From positions 30,464,974 to 30,528,973 of the forward strand of contig NC_064540.1 in assembly GCF_023856365.1 (NCBI RefSeq): DNA of 64,000 nucleotides. Reading direction: 5' to 3'. A model generated the notes under the pieces. That model did no database searches. It was not told where the DNA came from and was given only the letters and a program-made list of their open reading frames with translations. The translations under genes were made by a program, and so were the position numbers. Each line of letters starts with the position of its first letter. Positions within the stretch are counted from its first letter, which is position 1. This DNA comes from Brienomyrus brachyistius (Eukaryota > Chordata > Actinopteri > Osteoglossiformes > Mormyridae). Shown here one piece after another: positions 1 through 11,734 of this stretch.

Positions 1-206
1 GTGCACGAGGCAGGGAACAACCCAGGACGGGGGGGCAGCTCATTGCAAGGCACATTCACACACCATTCACACACACATGCACTCCTACGGCCAATTTAGC
101 AAGAGAGAACATGCAAACTCCCCACACATGTGACCCAGGCGGAGACTCGAACCTGAGTCCCAGTGGTGGGAGGTAACAGTGCTAATCACTGCACCACCAA
201 GCAGCC
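1..206 (-). mobile_element. tRNA-derived SINE (GGAT-tail family), truncated by the window edge
   Basis: Minus-strand copy of the family found complete at 19343, 22316, 29015 and 47665. It keeps the tRNA-like head (reverse complement of the gcaccaccaagcagcccc end), the CATGTTCTC / CCCAGTCC-type central block in degraded form and part of the GGCACGAGGCAGGGAACAAC body. The GGAT tail would lie left of base 1. The conserved central block resembles the core of V-SINEs; that assignment is from memory of the family. Confidence 0.8.
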
Positions 207-689
207 CCACCCTCATACATGATTTCTGATTCTTGATTTTAATCCCCTTTTCTGTTTTTGGCAACATATAAAGTGCTGTGAATGTCACTGTCAGATTGTC
301 ATATCATCCTCCAGTTGTCCCTTGTCACCCTGGATGCACATTGAGTGTTTGCTAAATATTTTATCTTGTAGTGTTCCTGATTTTTTCCTGTGTTTTAATT
401 TGCAATTCTCAAATTTCATGACTGGCATCCGTGGGGACGATTAATTAAACCTGTTAACTCTGCACTTCAATTTCAAACTGTTGGTAACATGTGTACATAT
501 TTTTGTCTGATCTTTTCACCACCAGGTGGCGATATAGCAACTCCAGAGTTATTGATGGCTAGAACAAAAAAAACACAGTAACACAGAGGTGTAGCTAAAA
601 ATTCTGGGCCCCTGACAGAATGTCACCTTGCGCCCTCTGTCGAATTTTACATTCTGTGAAAGAGATTTGTTGAGCCATCTTCCAATGTA

Positions 690-1597
690 ATCCAATCCAG
701 CTCTTTATTTGAAAAGCACTTTAAACAACCTTATGGACCAAAGTGCTGCACAAAGGAATAAATAAAAACATTCACACACTTAAAAACGAAGTAAAAGAAA
801 TTTAATAAAAACCAAAACATTCAATGTGAGTAAAAGGCCATTAATAAAAATTTAAAAAAATCAATTAATTAATAAAGAAAAGGCTAAGATTAAAATAAGA
901 TTTACTATTAAAATTAACATCTCACAATGTGTCAAAGGTGAAGGAGAAGAGATTAGAAGAGATTTAAAAACGGACAGAGGGGATTCCTCTCTAATGTGAA
1001 AAGGCAAGTCATTCCACATTTTAGGAGCTGCGACTGCAAAGGCTCGATCCCCTCTAAGCTCACGCTGAGTCTTAGGAACCGTCAGGAACAGCTGATCAGC
1101 TGACCTGAGAGAGCGGGTGGGGGTGTAAGGGTGAAGCAGCTCACAGAGGTCAGATGGAGCAAGACCACTGAGGGCTTTAAAAGCAAATAACAGAATTTTA
1201 AAATGAATCCTAAAATGTACGGGCAGCCAGTGGAGTGAGGCTAAAATGGGGGAGACATGCTCATATTTCCATGTGCGGCAGCATTTTGAACCTTCTGGAG
1301 GTGAACAATAGTGGAGCCTCTAACCCCAACATAGAGGGCGTTACAGTGGTCCAAACTAGTAGTGACAAAAGAGTGGATTACTGTCTCAAAGTGCTGCCTA
1401 GAAAGAATTGGCTTTATTTTGGCCAACTGCCTCAATTGTAAAAAGCTTGACTTGACAACTAACCTTATCTGAGTGTCAAACTTAAGGTTGGTGTCGACTT
1501 TAACCCCTAGGTGTGTGATGACTGGTTTACAATATTGTTCCAAGGAACCTAAAATTACAGTGGAGGTCAGAGGAGTGGAGTTACCAAAAACCAACAC
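690..1597 (-). mobile_element. L2/Rex1-like non-LTR retrotransposon, 3' part of the reverse transcriptase ORF
   Basis: Reading leftwards from about 1597, the translation shows the C-terminal RT/thumb region of L2/Rex1-type LINEs: a HLGVKVDTNLKF block, HSFVTTSLDHCNALYVG, LQKVQNAAA, then (continuing at 1257 to about 960) SLHWLPVHFRIHFKILLF, FKALSGLAPSDL, TRSLRSADQLFLTVPKT and APKMWNDLP. Each of these is a familiar block of that clade. The reading frame shifts once near 1260 and decays near 950. The sequence from 690 to 950 is AT-rich 3' sequence. It is a dead fragment without endonuclease or catalytic YADD region. Confidence 0.8.
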
Positions 1598-1599
1598 TT

Positions 1600-2915
1600 C
1601 TGTCCATTACCTCCCCACTTCCTTGTTAGTTACAATATTTGTTCTGCATTACTGTACTGCTTTGGAGCCTTTTGATATTAAGGTGAATAACACAGGTGAA
1701 AAATTAAGGTGAAAAAAGAGACAGATGCATTGACAGCAGTCGTGGCCACACTTTGGACTGGGAGTGTAAGAGCAAAGGAAACTGAATCCACTATGTTCTG
1801 TCCTGTAAATTTTTATTAAACACCACATGACACACATACGAGTCCTGTTTTAACTTTCAGGGCTGATGGTCTGCAGCCTGGCTTGTGTTCTACAGTGCAG
1901 CGCAGGTGCAGTCACTGTGCTGAGCCCGGCGTTATATTAATGACGCAGCCTTTCACACTGACCAGTGAGAAATAACCTTGAAAATGACTGTGCTCTTTGT
2001 GGTTCTCCTTTTTTCTTACCACCAAGCAAGAGACTAAACATATTTTCTACTTATCAGTTATCAGAAATCAGAAATGTCATGCAGTAATCAGAGGTTAGAC
2101 AGCAAGAATGACTTTTGTATTTTTATCTTTTGTCAATCTTTTATCCAGCGACTACTAATTCTCATCGGGGTCTGGAGAGGGTGGGACCTGTCCCAGGAAG
2201 CACAGAGCACAGGCCTGCATGGGATGCCATTCCACACAAGCAAAAACAATTAAGATGGTCAGATTTGCCTCACTGTGTGATTTTGACTGAAAGATGAACT
2301 AAGCACAGTCTTGTGTGTATAAAAATGCGTAGATTCATTTAACTTTAACAATGAGATTCAGCAACATGACCTTATAGTGTTAATGATCGGTATCTTACTG
2401 GTATTAACTGAATTATGCAAAATTCTACATTATTCTATATTATTGCACCCAAATTGTTCATACTGACTAAATGTAATTACTGACATCCTGGACATACTGC
2501 TTTTTAGGTTTGAATTTAAAATGTTAGTAGACAAATTCATGCTGTCAATAACATCTCACTTGCTCACCCACTTTTAGATAAAAATACCCTTTGTGGTTTT
2601 TCTAGTGAAGCAGTGGGCCTGAGCTGAGGACCTGATGGTTGTGTGGTTTTCGCTCACTGAGAAGAGAGACACAAACACCCTGCTCTCAGTCGGTCAGTCT
2701 TCCTGTAAAATGCAGAGGTGAGACTGCTAGTGGAAAATTACTGACTGCAGCGTCAACAACACATATAAACAGCAGCACAAACAAAATGTTCCACAAATGC
2801 AGGACATCTGTATGCTTACAGCACACATCAGACACGCTGACCCTCAGCACTGAGCTCCTCCAGGCTCTGTGCTCTCCCTCTTCTCTTCAATTTCTACACA
2901 AATCACTGCTGCTCC
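1600..2915. other. No gene recognised; decayed repeat sequence
   Basis: No coding region could be supported. The stretch 2155-2240 (ggggtctggagagggtgggacc and onward) resembles the 3' body of another fish SINE family. The rest is AT-rich sequence with stops in all frames over short distances. Confidence 0.5.
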
Positions 2916-2919
2916 AGTG

Positions 2920-3290
2920 AAGATCCTGAATTTTGCAGGTGATACTACTGTGTTTGCCATCATAACTGAAGGTGATGAGTCTGCCTACAGACTGGAAGTC
3001 GTACAGCTGACCATCCAGTTCTGAACTCACATTATCCCAAATGTCCACATGCTTAGACTCCTCTCATCATCAGGGAGGAGCGTCCCTTGGCACTGTAGAG
3101 TAGATGGATGAGAGCAGGCTGATAACAAGGCTGTCATCAATTTTATGTGACACCTCTCACCCCCCCAGCAGACTATGGAGGCCCGTAAGGGCAGCTCCTT
3201 CAGTAAGAGACTCAGACACCCGGCGTGTGACAGAACGGTACCGCAGGTCATTGGGCCCCACAGCAGTCAGGCTTTATAATCTGCACTCTG
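2920..3290 (+). mobile_element. LINE reverse transcriptase remnant (degenerate FADD motif)
   Basis: The frame from 2920 reads KILNFAGDTTVFAIITEGDE, an RT catalytic block in which the FADD motif has become FAGD. About 90 bases on, in another frame, comes the C-terminal signature CDTSHP followed by RRSLGPTAVRLYN (3155-3285), the usual end of this fish LINE class, in which a few arginine-rich residues precede a TAVRLLN-like tail. The middle is deleted or shifted. It is non-functional. Confidence 0.65.
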
Positions 3291-3299
3291 CTCATTGAA

Positions 3300-4240
3300 C
3301 TTTTCCCCTGTTCACTGTCTTCTGATACAGTTTCTATCTGCTGCTGATCTGCAATATTGTTCCTCCTTATTCACTGATGTGCAGTGTTGCATTGAGCCAG
3401 TGCATTATGCCCTGTGTGGCAGCTTCCTTTGGGAGGCTAATATCTGGCACATGAGCAATAATGTTACATGCAATAGGATTGTGTATAAGTTAAGGATTGT
3501 GTATAAGTTAATTTTAATATTCCTATAATATTCCTCTGTATGTAATATATTCTTATTTTTTGTTTCTATTATTACCCTATATTTATATATACATCCATTT
3601 CTTTTACATTCATAATGATGTTGTTTGTTGTTTTGTGCCCCACTGCTCTTGTAACAAGCCTCAGTCTTGACTCTCCCTTTTAAGGTCTTGGCCTTAAATC
3701 ACACTCGATATAGGTGGTGTCGTCCCCATCACCCTGACCAGGATACATGCTGTAAGATTAATGGATGGTGTTTATCTGTGTGATGAAAAAGAATGTGAAT
3801 AAAACAAAAATGTACCATTATAAATGGGAGCCCTAGGATGTGTGGTGGTTAGAGATGTGGACTGATGAGAATTTTGCTTTTCTAAAGTTCTGTTGTGAAA
3901 ACTGTACATTCCGTTCCATGTACAGTAGTGATATGTAGCAATCATGTGCTCCAGTCAAATGTCCAGCTGCATGAATAATAATGGTGGCTTGTTTGGATAA
4001 AATAACTTAGGCTGAATACTTGAAAGCGTGACCTGGGTGAGGTAGAGAGGAAACAGGGTCTTACAAGAAGCAGATATTGTTCTGTCTGTGTGGTTTTTAC
4101 TCTTTGCAAAGTGAGTCCAGCACAGTGCAGTCAGTGGGTCAGTCTTCCTGAGCTGCATCTAACCAGTGGAAACATCTGCAGCACTGCAGAGAAGCACTCA
4201 GCAGACAAACAAACCCAAACAGCTTACAGCTGTATGTCAC
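3300..4240. other. No gene recognised
   Basis: AT-rich intergenic DNA. Segments around 2640-2720 and 4085-4165 share a short similar stretch (a cagtcttcctg block after a GTGTGGTTTT block), suggesting an old duplicated repeat, but no coding sequence or element ends could be defined. Confidence 0.4.
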
Positions 4241-4248
4241 TTTTGGAC

Positions 4249-4440
4249 AGAGGTGGACAAAGTACACAACTTCACTACTTGAGTTAAGTATAGATACTCC
4301 TCGTCAAATAATACTCAAAGTTTTTCAGTTAATTTTTTACTTCAGTTAAAGTACTGGAGTATTTGCATCTAAAAATACTTAAGTATTCAAAAGTACATTA
4401 TGTTTTAAATGCAAGACATTTTTCAGAACCTAATGACTCC
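4249..4440. mobile_element. Probable hAT-type MITE end
   Basis: The stretch starting cagaggtggacaaagtacac is a common terminus of short non-autonomous elements scattered through fish genomes. Only one end is recognisable, and no target-site duplication was found. Confidence 0.4.
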
Positions 4441-4628
4441 TGAACACCCCACTGAATACACTGACTGGCTTGTACATCTTGTAGAATAAAAAGCTTGTGG
4501 AATATGATACAATGACTATAGAAACACAACTGACATAACAAAAGTACAGCCATTGTCATTTTCATCTTATTTAACACCCCCCACCCCACTCACACAAAAG
4601 AGCATGGTAGTGTTCTTACAGAGCCGTA

Positions 4629-4746
4629 GCAGTGTGTGTGTGTGCATGTGTGCATGTGTGTTTGTGTGTGTGTGTGTCTATGTGTGTGTGTGTTTGTGTG
4701 TCTGTGTATGTTTGTGTGTGTGTCTATGTGTGTGTATGTTTGTGAG
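4629..4746. repeat. GT-rich microsatellite
   Basis: Imperfect (GT)n with GTTT and CTAT interruptions. The valine/cysteine-rich and threonine/histidine-rich reading frames across it are low-complexity artefacts. Confidence 0.95.
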
Positions 4747-5326
4747 CCAAGTAACAAGACAGGGAGCAAGAAACAAAACTCCTCTTTCTTAATTATCCAC
4801 ATCGTTATTAACGACACAGGTATATATACAGGTACATATACAGGTACATGTATATACTCAAAAATACATCCAGAACACACAATTAAATGAAAAACGTAAT
4901 TTAAGAACACTTGAAATTTTCATTCAGTTTCTTTCATCTGTTTAATATAATCGATCAGTCCCTGTGCGTTTGCCCCAAACCATTCAGCATGGTACACAAG
5001 GGAGACAAGTAAGCATGTGTGACATCAAAGAACTGATTGCAGCAACTCAGCCTTTCCACAACATTAAAGCCGCTTATTCCCCCCCATGCCATGAAGAAAT
5101 AATCTCTGTGGCTCCCCTCTCCCCCTCCCTCAGCCCCCAGTCTGGCTTGAACATTTGCACTTCCAGTAAAAATGCGCCCCAAACACACTGACACCAAACT
5201 CAGCACCGGTGCTCCGTAAAATCCCGTGATTCAGTCTCAGAAGCACTGGCTCCCCTGCCCTCCTCTGAACATTATTAAAGCTACACCCTGAACACTCTGT
5301 GTGACTGACATGAATGAGAAGCATCT

Positions 5327-8300
5327 TTATTCATAATCTCTGTAGCGGAGGTCAGAATACAGAGTGTCATTATTCCCGTCTTTCTTCTGTCTCCTGGGTT
5401 TTGGCTTCTTAAGGTTCAGGGCAGCGTAATTCAGTGTGTCCTCGTCATGGCACTGTGGAGACAAAGATGGCAGAATTGGATGGATCAAATCGGTTTGCTA
5501 TTACCTATTTTCACAAATAGCACTTAAAATGCTGATCCCAGGATGGAAATCAGTCTGAGGTTCATTTGTTTTACTGACGATTTGTAATTTGAAATATTTA
5601 TTACATACTTGCTTGCGTGACCATTCCACTTTTGATATATCACTGTTCTTTTCATCTGTTTAAAATATATAACACATCAATATATTATTTAATTTCGCAC
5701 GGTATCATACCGTGGTCAGATAACATTCCGAATTTTCAAGCAATCAACATCCTTTTTGTCTCAAAAATGAAAGTAAAAATGACTTCTGTCAATTTAAGTG
5801 TGCATGTTTGGATACGTGTCATTTGTTCTCATATATCATATATAATAAAATTGCTATAAAGGAGATCTTGGTAATAAAAGTTATTGATATGCAACTTATT
5901 GCAACATGTATATTTCAATAGATTTTGCAAAATATGAAAGATATAATACAAAAATGTAAATCTTACAGTACAAAAAGGTTTATATAAATAAGGTGAGATT
6001 TAATAATGGATTTTAAAACTGTATTACCTGCAAGAGTGGTTTTAATATGAAAATGTTATCTATCATAAAACAATTTTATATTTCTATAATTTGTTAAAAT
6101 CTACATTTTGTCCTTCTGAGTGCATAAAGCCGGGCAGCGTACCTGCACAGTGTGTACAGGTCAGTTTACATCTTATACAAATGAGAGCAACGTTCAGAAT
6201 AATGCTGCAAGATAAAACTATCAGCAAGCCAGAGTGAAGAGGATCCAGCAGCTTCTGAAAGCCTGTAACAAAGAGATAGATTTCAGCATAATGATATAGA
6301 GACACATTTCCCATTTGCTTACATTACATTAGTTAAAGATCAAATCGATAACACATTACAGCAGTTGTTTTGTAAATAGTCCATTTTTAACATGAACTTC
6401 TAGTATTTTGCATTTTAACAATTTATATTAATATTTGAAATAATTATTAAATTAGGCTCCGGACCCCCCGCGACCCAATAGGATAAGCGGTTTGGAAAAT
6501 GGATGGATGGATGGATATTAATATTTGAAATAATTATTAAATTAGGCTCCGGACCCCCCGCGACCCAATAGGATAAGCGGTTTGGAAAATGGATGGATGG
6601 ATGGATAATTATTAAATTAACATCTGTGTAATTTAATTTAAGCACTTAAATTAGAAAATTCATTACATTAAAAAAAGAAATAAATGTCTTAATAGCAGAA
6701 TAAGCTAAATAAAACTTTGAAGCAGATATACTCTCCACACTGGGTGCTACCATCTATATCCAGCTGTGTGCCGTTCCCAAACAGCATCTCCCCACACTGG
6801 GTGTTACCATCTATATCCAGCTATGTGCCGTTCCCAAACAGCATCTCCCCACACATGGCCACAGCGCAGTAGTAAGTCCCAGCATCGGAGAGGCTGAGGT
6901 TCCCCTTGGGGAGGCTGTAGACGCAGCTCCGTGTAGGAGATCCAGCCTCAGGGCTCTTCTCACACTCATCACTGCTGTTTCCATGGCTGTAAATGACTCC
7001 AGGAAGGGATTCTCCTGATCCATGTCTGAACCAGTAAACACTGTGTTCTCCTGCACAGCTCCCAGTCTCTATCGTACACTGCAGGCTCACAGAGTCTCCT
7101 GGCTGCAATGTGTCAGACACAGGCTGCTGTACCACAGTCCTGCTGTTGGAGTCTTTACCTGAAAAGCAAAATAGTCATGATGACAGCCCTTTGAGAATAA
7201 CAATGGAAAATACAGATCCTCAAAAATTGTTCTTACAGATTTTTGGGAACTGAATCGATGTTCTTCTAGCCATCCAAGAAATCAGTAACTTCTTGGAGAA
7301 CAGCTGACATTCTTCTCTCTTTTTATTGTATTACTGCTTATTAGTATATATCAGGTAACACTATACATTAACTGCACCTACATAATACCTAAATAAAAAT
7401 TATATGATAATAACAAACATTATAATCATATAATGTCTTGTATTAATGTATGAAGGTAGATGAATATAATTAATTTCAATTCAAAGAAATGAAGTGTGTA
7501 AAGTGTACTTTATATTTTCATGATTTTCGTGACTTTACATTTGGTTTATGTTGCCCCTTTTCCACAGGAAGGTATTTATTGTTTTTGCATATTTAGCTCT
7601 TGATGTGTTTTGGTATTTTTGAGCATTTTGCTGTAGTACCTGCATAATTTAATTCAAGAGCCGAAGAGCTGTTTGCCCATTACTAGTTTGTCTATCTTTT
7701 AACATTAAAGAAAAAGTATACATAGTAAAAGGAATTACTTGGTTTCGTAGTTCCTCCTATTTATTTTCTTATGCACACAAAAGTAAGTTTTTCCGTTCAA
7801 CCATAGCACTACAGCGAAAAGCAAAACGTCATGGCAAATACAATTATGCTTTATTCCAATACACATTGCTAATTTTTCATTATTATTACATTTATTCAGC
7901 ATAATATCTTCAAAGGTTTCATGATTTAATTTGCAATCTTCTGGCCTGAAATCTTTTCCTGCTACACTGAAGACTCTCTCAGCGTGTGCAGAGAAAGCTG
8001 CAGCCAAAGGGTTGGCATCCTCTGATAAACATGGTTGGTTCAGGTATCGGTGACATTATGTGAACCTTTCATGGCAGGAATAGGGACTAGTTTGACTTTT
8101 GATGCAGGAAAAGTGTTTGGGACGTTTCTTAGGTTAGAAACTGCCGTCACTGCAGCCAACACTGACTTTTAAGGAGAGACACTCAGCTCTTCCTATGAGC
8201 AGATCCACCATGGTGCACAAAATGACAGTATAATTATTATTTTAGGTGACACTTCAAATGTTGCATTATTTCATTCTTTACAAAACGACATTTTTATAAC

Positions 8301-8856
8301 AATGATGTATAACAATGTTAATGTGTTTATGTATAATTCATATTTAAATTAAAGTTCATATTTTAGTTAAAAGCTACACCTACAGTACGTATATGAACTT
8401 GAATTTGAATCCAAACCCTTTTTCGTTCTTCTTCTTTAAATTCAAATATAAATTTCAATGCCACAACCTGTTTTCAACCACAATTCAAATGTAATTCAGA
8501 TTAACAAAATGAACTGAAATTCAAGTTCATATATGTATTCAAAATCCTGAATTTTAGGATACGTATTTGAGAATTTCATTCTCAAATCAGTTCTGAATGG
8601 TGCACATCCCTAGTTCATATGTTAAATCATGCATTTTTTTTTTCAGAGTGAATACACACTGACTGCTCAGATAAATAACGTCAAAAATAATTTTCTTTTG
8701 TTGCTTAAGATTTTTGCACAGTCCTATACTGTATATAACAACTCAAACATTTTTTTATGTTATTTGTTTTAAAGAGGCTGCAATGTGTAACATTAACATC
8801 TGTATAAAGAGAAGGTTAGGCTTTTGGCTGACAGCAAGCAAAATGCAACAAATTGT

Positions 8857-8887
<31 letters not shown>

Positions 8888-9607
8888 ATGATTTTTGTTT
8901 GATGTTTAGAAAAACATTTATGGAACAAAGCAGACAATAAGGTATCTTTGCTAATTTTATATTGACAAACAACTAAACTGTCAAAATTATTTTGCAGGGA
9001 ATAATCTTACTGACATTATAATAAAGCAAATATGAAAATAGTTGGAATCTCATTTACCTGTGATTATGACAAAGGTTCCATTCCCGAAGGTGACCTCATG
9101 AAGAAACACAGCAGCACAATAATACACTGCAGAATCTGACGGCTCCACGTTAGAAATAGTGAGGTTAAAACTCCCCTCTGCATTCAGTAAGGAGTAACGT
9201 TTTATGCTTTTATATTCCTTGTAAAATTCACCAGGTACGTAGAGAAGTGCTTTCGCCATGGGCTGGGGCTTCCGACCAACAGCTTGCTTAAACAAAGTAA
9301 CAAAAGTTGTTTCTCCTTGACAGAAGCATGTCAGGGTCACACTGTCTCCAAGCTGAACCCTCATCAGGTGACTGGGCTGAACAACATCTGTAGTCAGTGC
9401 AGTGTCTGCAAAAACAGAAAAACAAAAAAAATCATAATCAAATAAGACATATAATAGTAATCTAAATAACTATTAACTATGATGCAGATTAAATGGCCAA
9501 ATTCCACTGATCACATCATACAGATAAATGAAAATATTAAAATCCCAAAATAATTTATATTATAGGGCCTTACTAATGAAAATGAGAAGACCAAAGAGTC
9601 TGAACAT
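5327..9607 (-). CDS. nitr: Novel immune-type receptor (NITR): V + I ectodomains, TM, ITIM tail; possibly a pseudogene
   Basis: NITRs are surface Ig receptors of bony-fish lymphoid cells, functionally comparable to NK receptors. Exons on the minus strand: leader 9607-9574 (MFRLFGLLIFI); V domain 9405-9058, with LTCFCQ, SDSAVYYCAA and a J-like FGNGT; I domain 7158-6808, with the family-typical VYWFRHGSGES, six-Cys pattern, SDAGTYYCAVA and FGNGT; TM exon 6262-6143, with a hydrophobic LLIVLSCSIILNVALICI segment; tail exon 5452-5327, with an LNYAAL ITIM, a DTLYSDL ITIM-like site and a stop. Leader, V, I and TM exons join in phase 1. Two faults are visible. A TAG replaces the Gln after FGNGT in the I exon (6823-6821), which would remove TM and tail. 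The TM donor is phase 1, whereas the tail exon reads open only from phase 0, so a small exon is unseen or the gene has decayed. The tail-exon stop overlaps an AATAAA (5331-5326). The family assignment is firm; function is doubtful. Confidence 0.8.
6423..6604 (+). repeat. 90-bp tandem duplication containing a truncated SINE tail
   Basis: The segment from the AT-rich flank through the SINE 3' tail (AGGCTCCGGACC to the GGAT repeats) occurs twice, with attaggctcc at 6451 and 6541. The SINE head and body are absent, so a 5'-truncated insertion and its flank were duplicated together. It lies in the intron between the NITR I-domain and TM exons. Confidence 0.85.
6735..6848 (-). repeat. 57-bp in-frame tandem duplication of the NITR J-like segment
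   Basis: Two copies, 6735-6791 and 6792-6848, differ at a few bases. Each encodes (on the minus strand) GEMLFGNGT, a Gln or stop codon, LDID and a candidate splice donor (GTAACA in the 6792 copy, GTAGCA in the other). The length is exactly 19 codons, so the frame is preserved. The copy nearer the V/I body has TAG where the other has CAG, a single C-to-T change. Confidence 0.9.
7735..8012 (-). mobile_element. hAT transposase C-terminal dimerisation domain remnant
   Basis: The minus-strand frame reads FSAHAERVFSVAGKDF, then RPEDCKLNHETFEDIMLNKCN. This matches the hAT C-terminal dimerisation region (pattern AxxERxFSxAG followed by R-x-L and F). Nothing upstream of the block is recognisable. It lies in the intron between the V-domain and I-domain NITR exons. 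The sequence near 8600 (gtgcacatccctag) looks like a hAT terminus and may be the other end. Confidence 0.75.
8020..9045. other. NITR intron, AT-rich, no gene
   Basis: Contains an (ATA)n microsatellite at about 8860-8885 and the hAT-like terminus near 8600. The remainder shows nothing recognisable. Confidence 0.5.
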
Positions 9608-9999
9608 TTTTGTGCTTCCACTGTTTAGAATAAACTGCTCTGCTGCTAAGTGAGAGATCATGGTCGTGGTCGGGATGAAAGGGCAGGAAACAGAGAGGAA
9701 ACAGAGAGACACACATCAGGCTGATCTGATTGGCTGTTCACATGGGAACTTAAGTAACAGTGAAAAAGCATTTTAATGTGCACTTACATGACGTTTATTA
9801 ATTTACTCCTTAACATCCAGTTAAAATGAGAACAATTAGATAAACAGGAGCAGATACTGAGCATATAAAGTTCTTTGTACAGAGTGCTGAGATACTGTGG
9901 GAGAGCATTTGCTAATCATCTCTCTCAGACAAGCTCAGCACAGTATGAGTCTGTTATCTATCTGATATTAGACAGTCTCTCATACAGTAATAATAATTG

Positions 10000-10230
10000 A
10001 TACTTTATTGGTCCCTGTGGAGAAATTGTCTTAACTTCTCTCTCAACTTGCTCTCTTTTTTTTAGAGTAAACAGAGTAAGTTGTCTGCGAAGGGCAGCCA
10101 CCCATAGTGATGCCCAGTGAGCTGGGGGTTAAGGGCCTCGCTCAAGGACGCAGAGATGTGCTGTGGCTGGGTTTGAACCAGCGACCATCTTATTACAAGC
10201 ACACAGGCATTAGATCTTCTAATCACACTT
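10000..10230. mobile_element. Short interspersed element with tRNA-like end
   Basis: The block beginning at tactttattggtccctgtgg and ending with gggtttgaaccagcgacc is a fish repeat type in which a LINE-like 3' end and a tRNA B-box-like GGTTTGAACC occur together. The boundaries are approximate. Confidence 0.4.
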
Positions 10231-10549
10231 AAAAGGCAGATTAAATGTTCTTTCCACCATGCAAACAGAATGTAAATTGTAGCTTTACTGCTTAGATTTA
10301 CATTCACACATTTGCATTTAAAACAAGCATTTTAAGTGATGTACATGAGAGTAAATGGTGAATCAGTTTATTTGCCACTCTACACATTACATTGGCGCCC
10401 ATTATAAGTAACTGTACAGTGACATTGCAGTTCCTCAGTTGCTTTGATGCATTTCTGGAATCACCCTTAACATCTGCAAAACTGTAAGTGCATTTCCCAA
10501 AACAATTCGTGCAAACAGCACCACACAGATGGACTGTCTACAAAAAAAG

Positions 10550-10735
10550 TCATAGAGGCCACCAGCAGCCCGAATACCACACCGTAAGGCCGTATGTTAG
10601 GATGCTCTCTATGGCAGAGTGGTAGGAGGCCACCAGCAGCCCGCATACCAGACCGTAAGGCAGCATGTTAGGATGCTCTCTATGGCAGAGCAGTTGAAGG
10701 TCCCGATCAAGAAATCCGACAAGTTTCCCCAATAA
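10550..10735 (-). mobile_element. LINE RT fragment with ~67-bp local duplication
   Basis: The minus strand reads YHSAIESILTYGLTVWYSGC, the conserved IESILT.G.TVWYG block of the same LINE class as at 2920. The segment is duplicated in tandem (ccaccagcagcccg at 10560 and 10631). Confidence 0.6.
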
Positions 10736-10972
10736 GCCAGTAACCCCGCTTCATAGAACAGGCCACAGGACTGGTTTTGGTGAGATAGTCCGAGTAGTAG
10801 GTAGAAATCAGGATGGAGACTGAGTGTGGGTCTAACAGGTGAGCAGATGTAGGACAGAATGTAGAGCCCTCTGGTGGAGTGCCTGTGCATGACTGAATGT
10901 ATGGTTTGGGTCTGATGGTCTGAATAGTTGGTAGAAATAGGCACCTTCCTACCTGATGTGGTAGGTCTAGAT

Positions 10973-11277
10973 AAGGGGTCACCAACATGGTGCCCCAAGG
11001 ATGCCCCCAATGACCACATGAGTTGCCCGTGGACCTGTTCTATAAAATAGCACAACTCACCAGCGAACATCATCTAAAATTTTATTTTGTCCTGTTTCTA
11101 ATCTATCACATTTGCATTTATATAGATTTGAAATTGAATATAAAAAAGCATTTAAAACATGTTTATCATGCATGAAGTTTAGACATGTTTAGGAGGGCGT
11201 TTAAAACTGATATCAAACTTCGTATGGCTCAGTACCCGTGAAGTAGCTCTCCGTTTTAAAAAGGTTGGTGACCCCTG
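10973..11277. mobile_element. hAT MITE with intact 8-bp target-site duplication
   Basis: Terminal inverted repeats are aaggggtcaccaac on the left and its near-perfect inverse gttggtgacccctg on the right. The element is flanked by a perfect 8-bp duplication gtctagat (10965-10972 and 11278-11285). Eight-base duplications and AGGGGTC-type ends are characteristic of hAT elements. The interior (about 305 bp in total) has no coding capacity, so it is non-autonomous. Confidence 0.9.
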
Positions 11278-11734
11278 GTCTAGATCTTGCAAGTTTGTTT
11301 GTACTGGCTGTGTGAACATACTGTAGCACTGTTAAGAATATGCAACACAGCCTGAGTTGGGGATCTGCTGTATGCATCAGTAATATAATGCTTTGTCCTT
11401 TTCTAGGCTGTTCATTAAGACATAAAGCCTGAAAGTTTTCTGAATGGCATTAATGAAATTGAGCACTGCCCCCACCTGCTGGCCAATTTATTAAAACATT
11501 GAAATCGCTGTCTGCACAGGCTGACGTGTCATTTAAGTCTGATAATTTTCTATGAGTCAAACGGCAAGAAAATGACAAGAAGTTAAAAACATGGAGTTAG
11601 ATGAAGGAGAAAAGATTACAAATTTGAAGATTATGAAATCAGGACATGTCAGCTAAGTCAGCCAAGGTGGGTCTTAAACATATGGATGGAAGTATGAGCG
11701 CTAAACTTAAACGGGTTCACTTGTAACCGCTGCC

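Noticed and set aside
2639..2920. Candidate NITR or leader exon in the first 5 kb
   Set aside because: No V-domain motifs; only LINE-type sequence follows.
4553..4910. Open frames rich in V/C or T/H across the GT repeat
   Set aside because: Microsatellite-driven; no start context, domain or splice signal.
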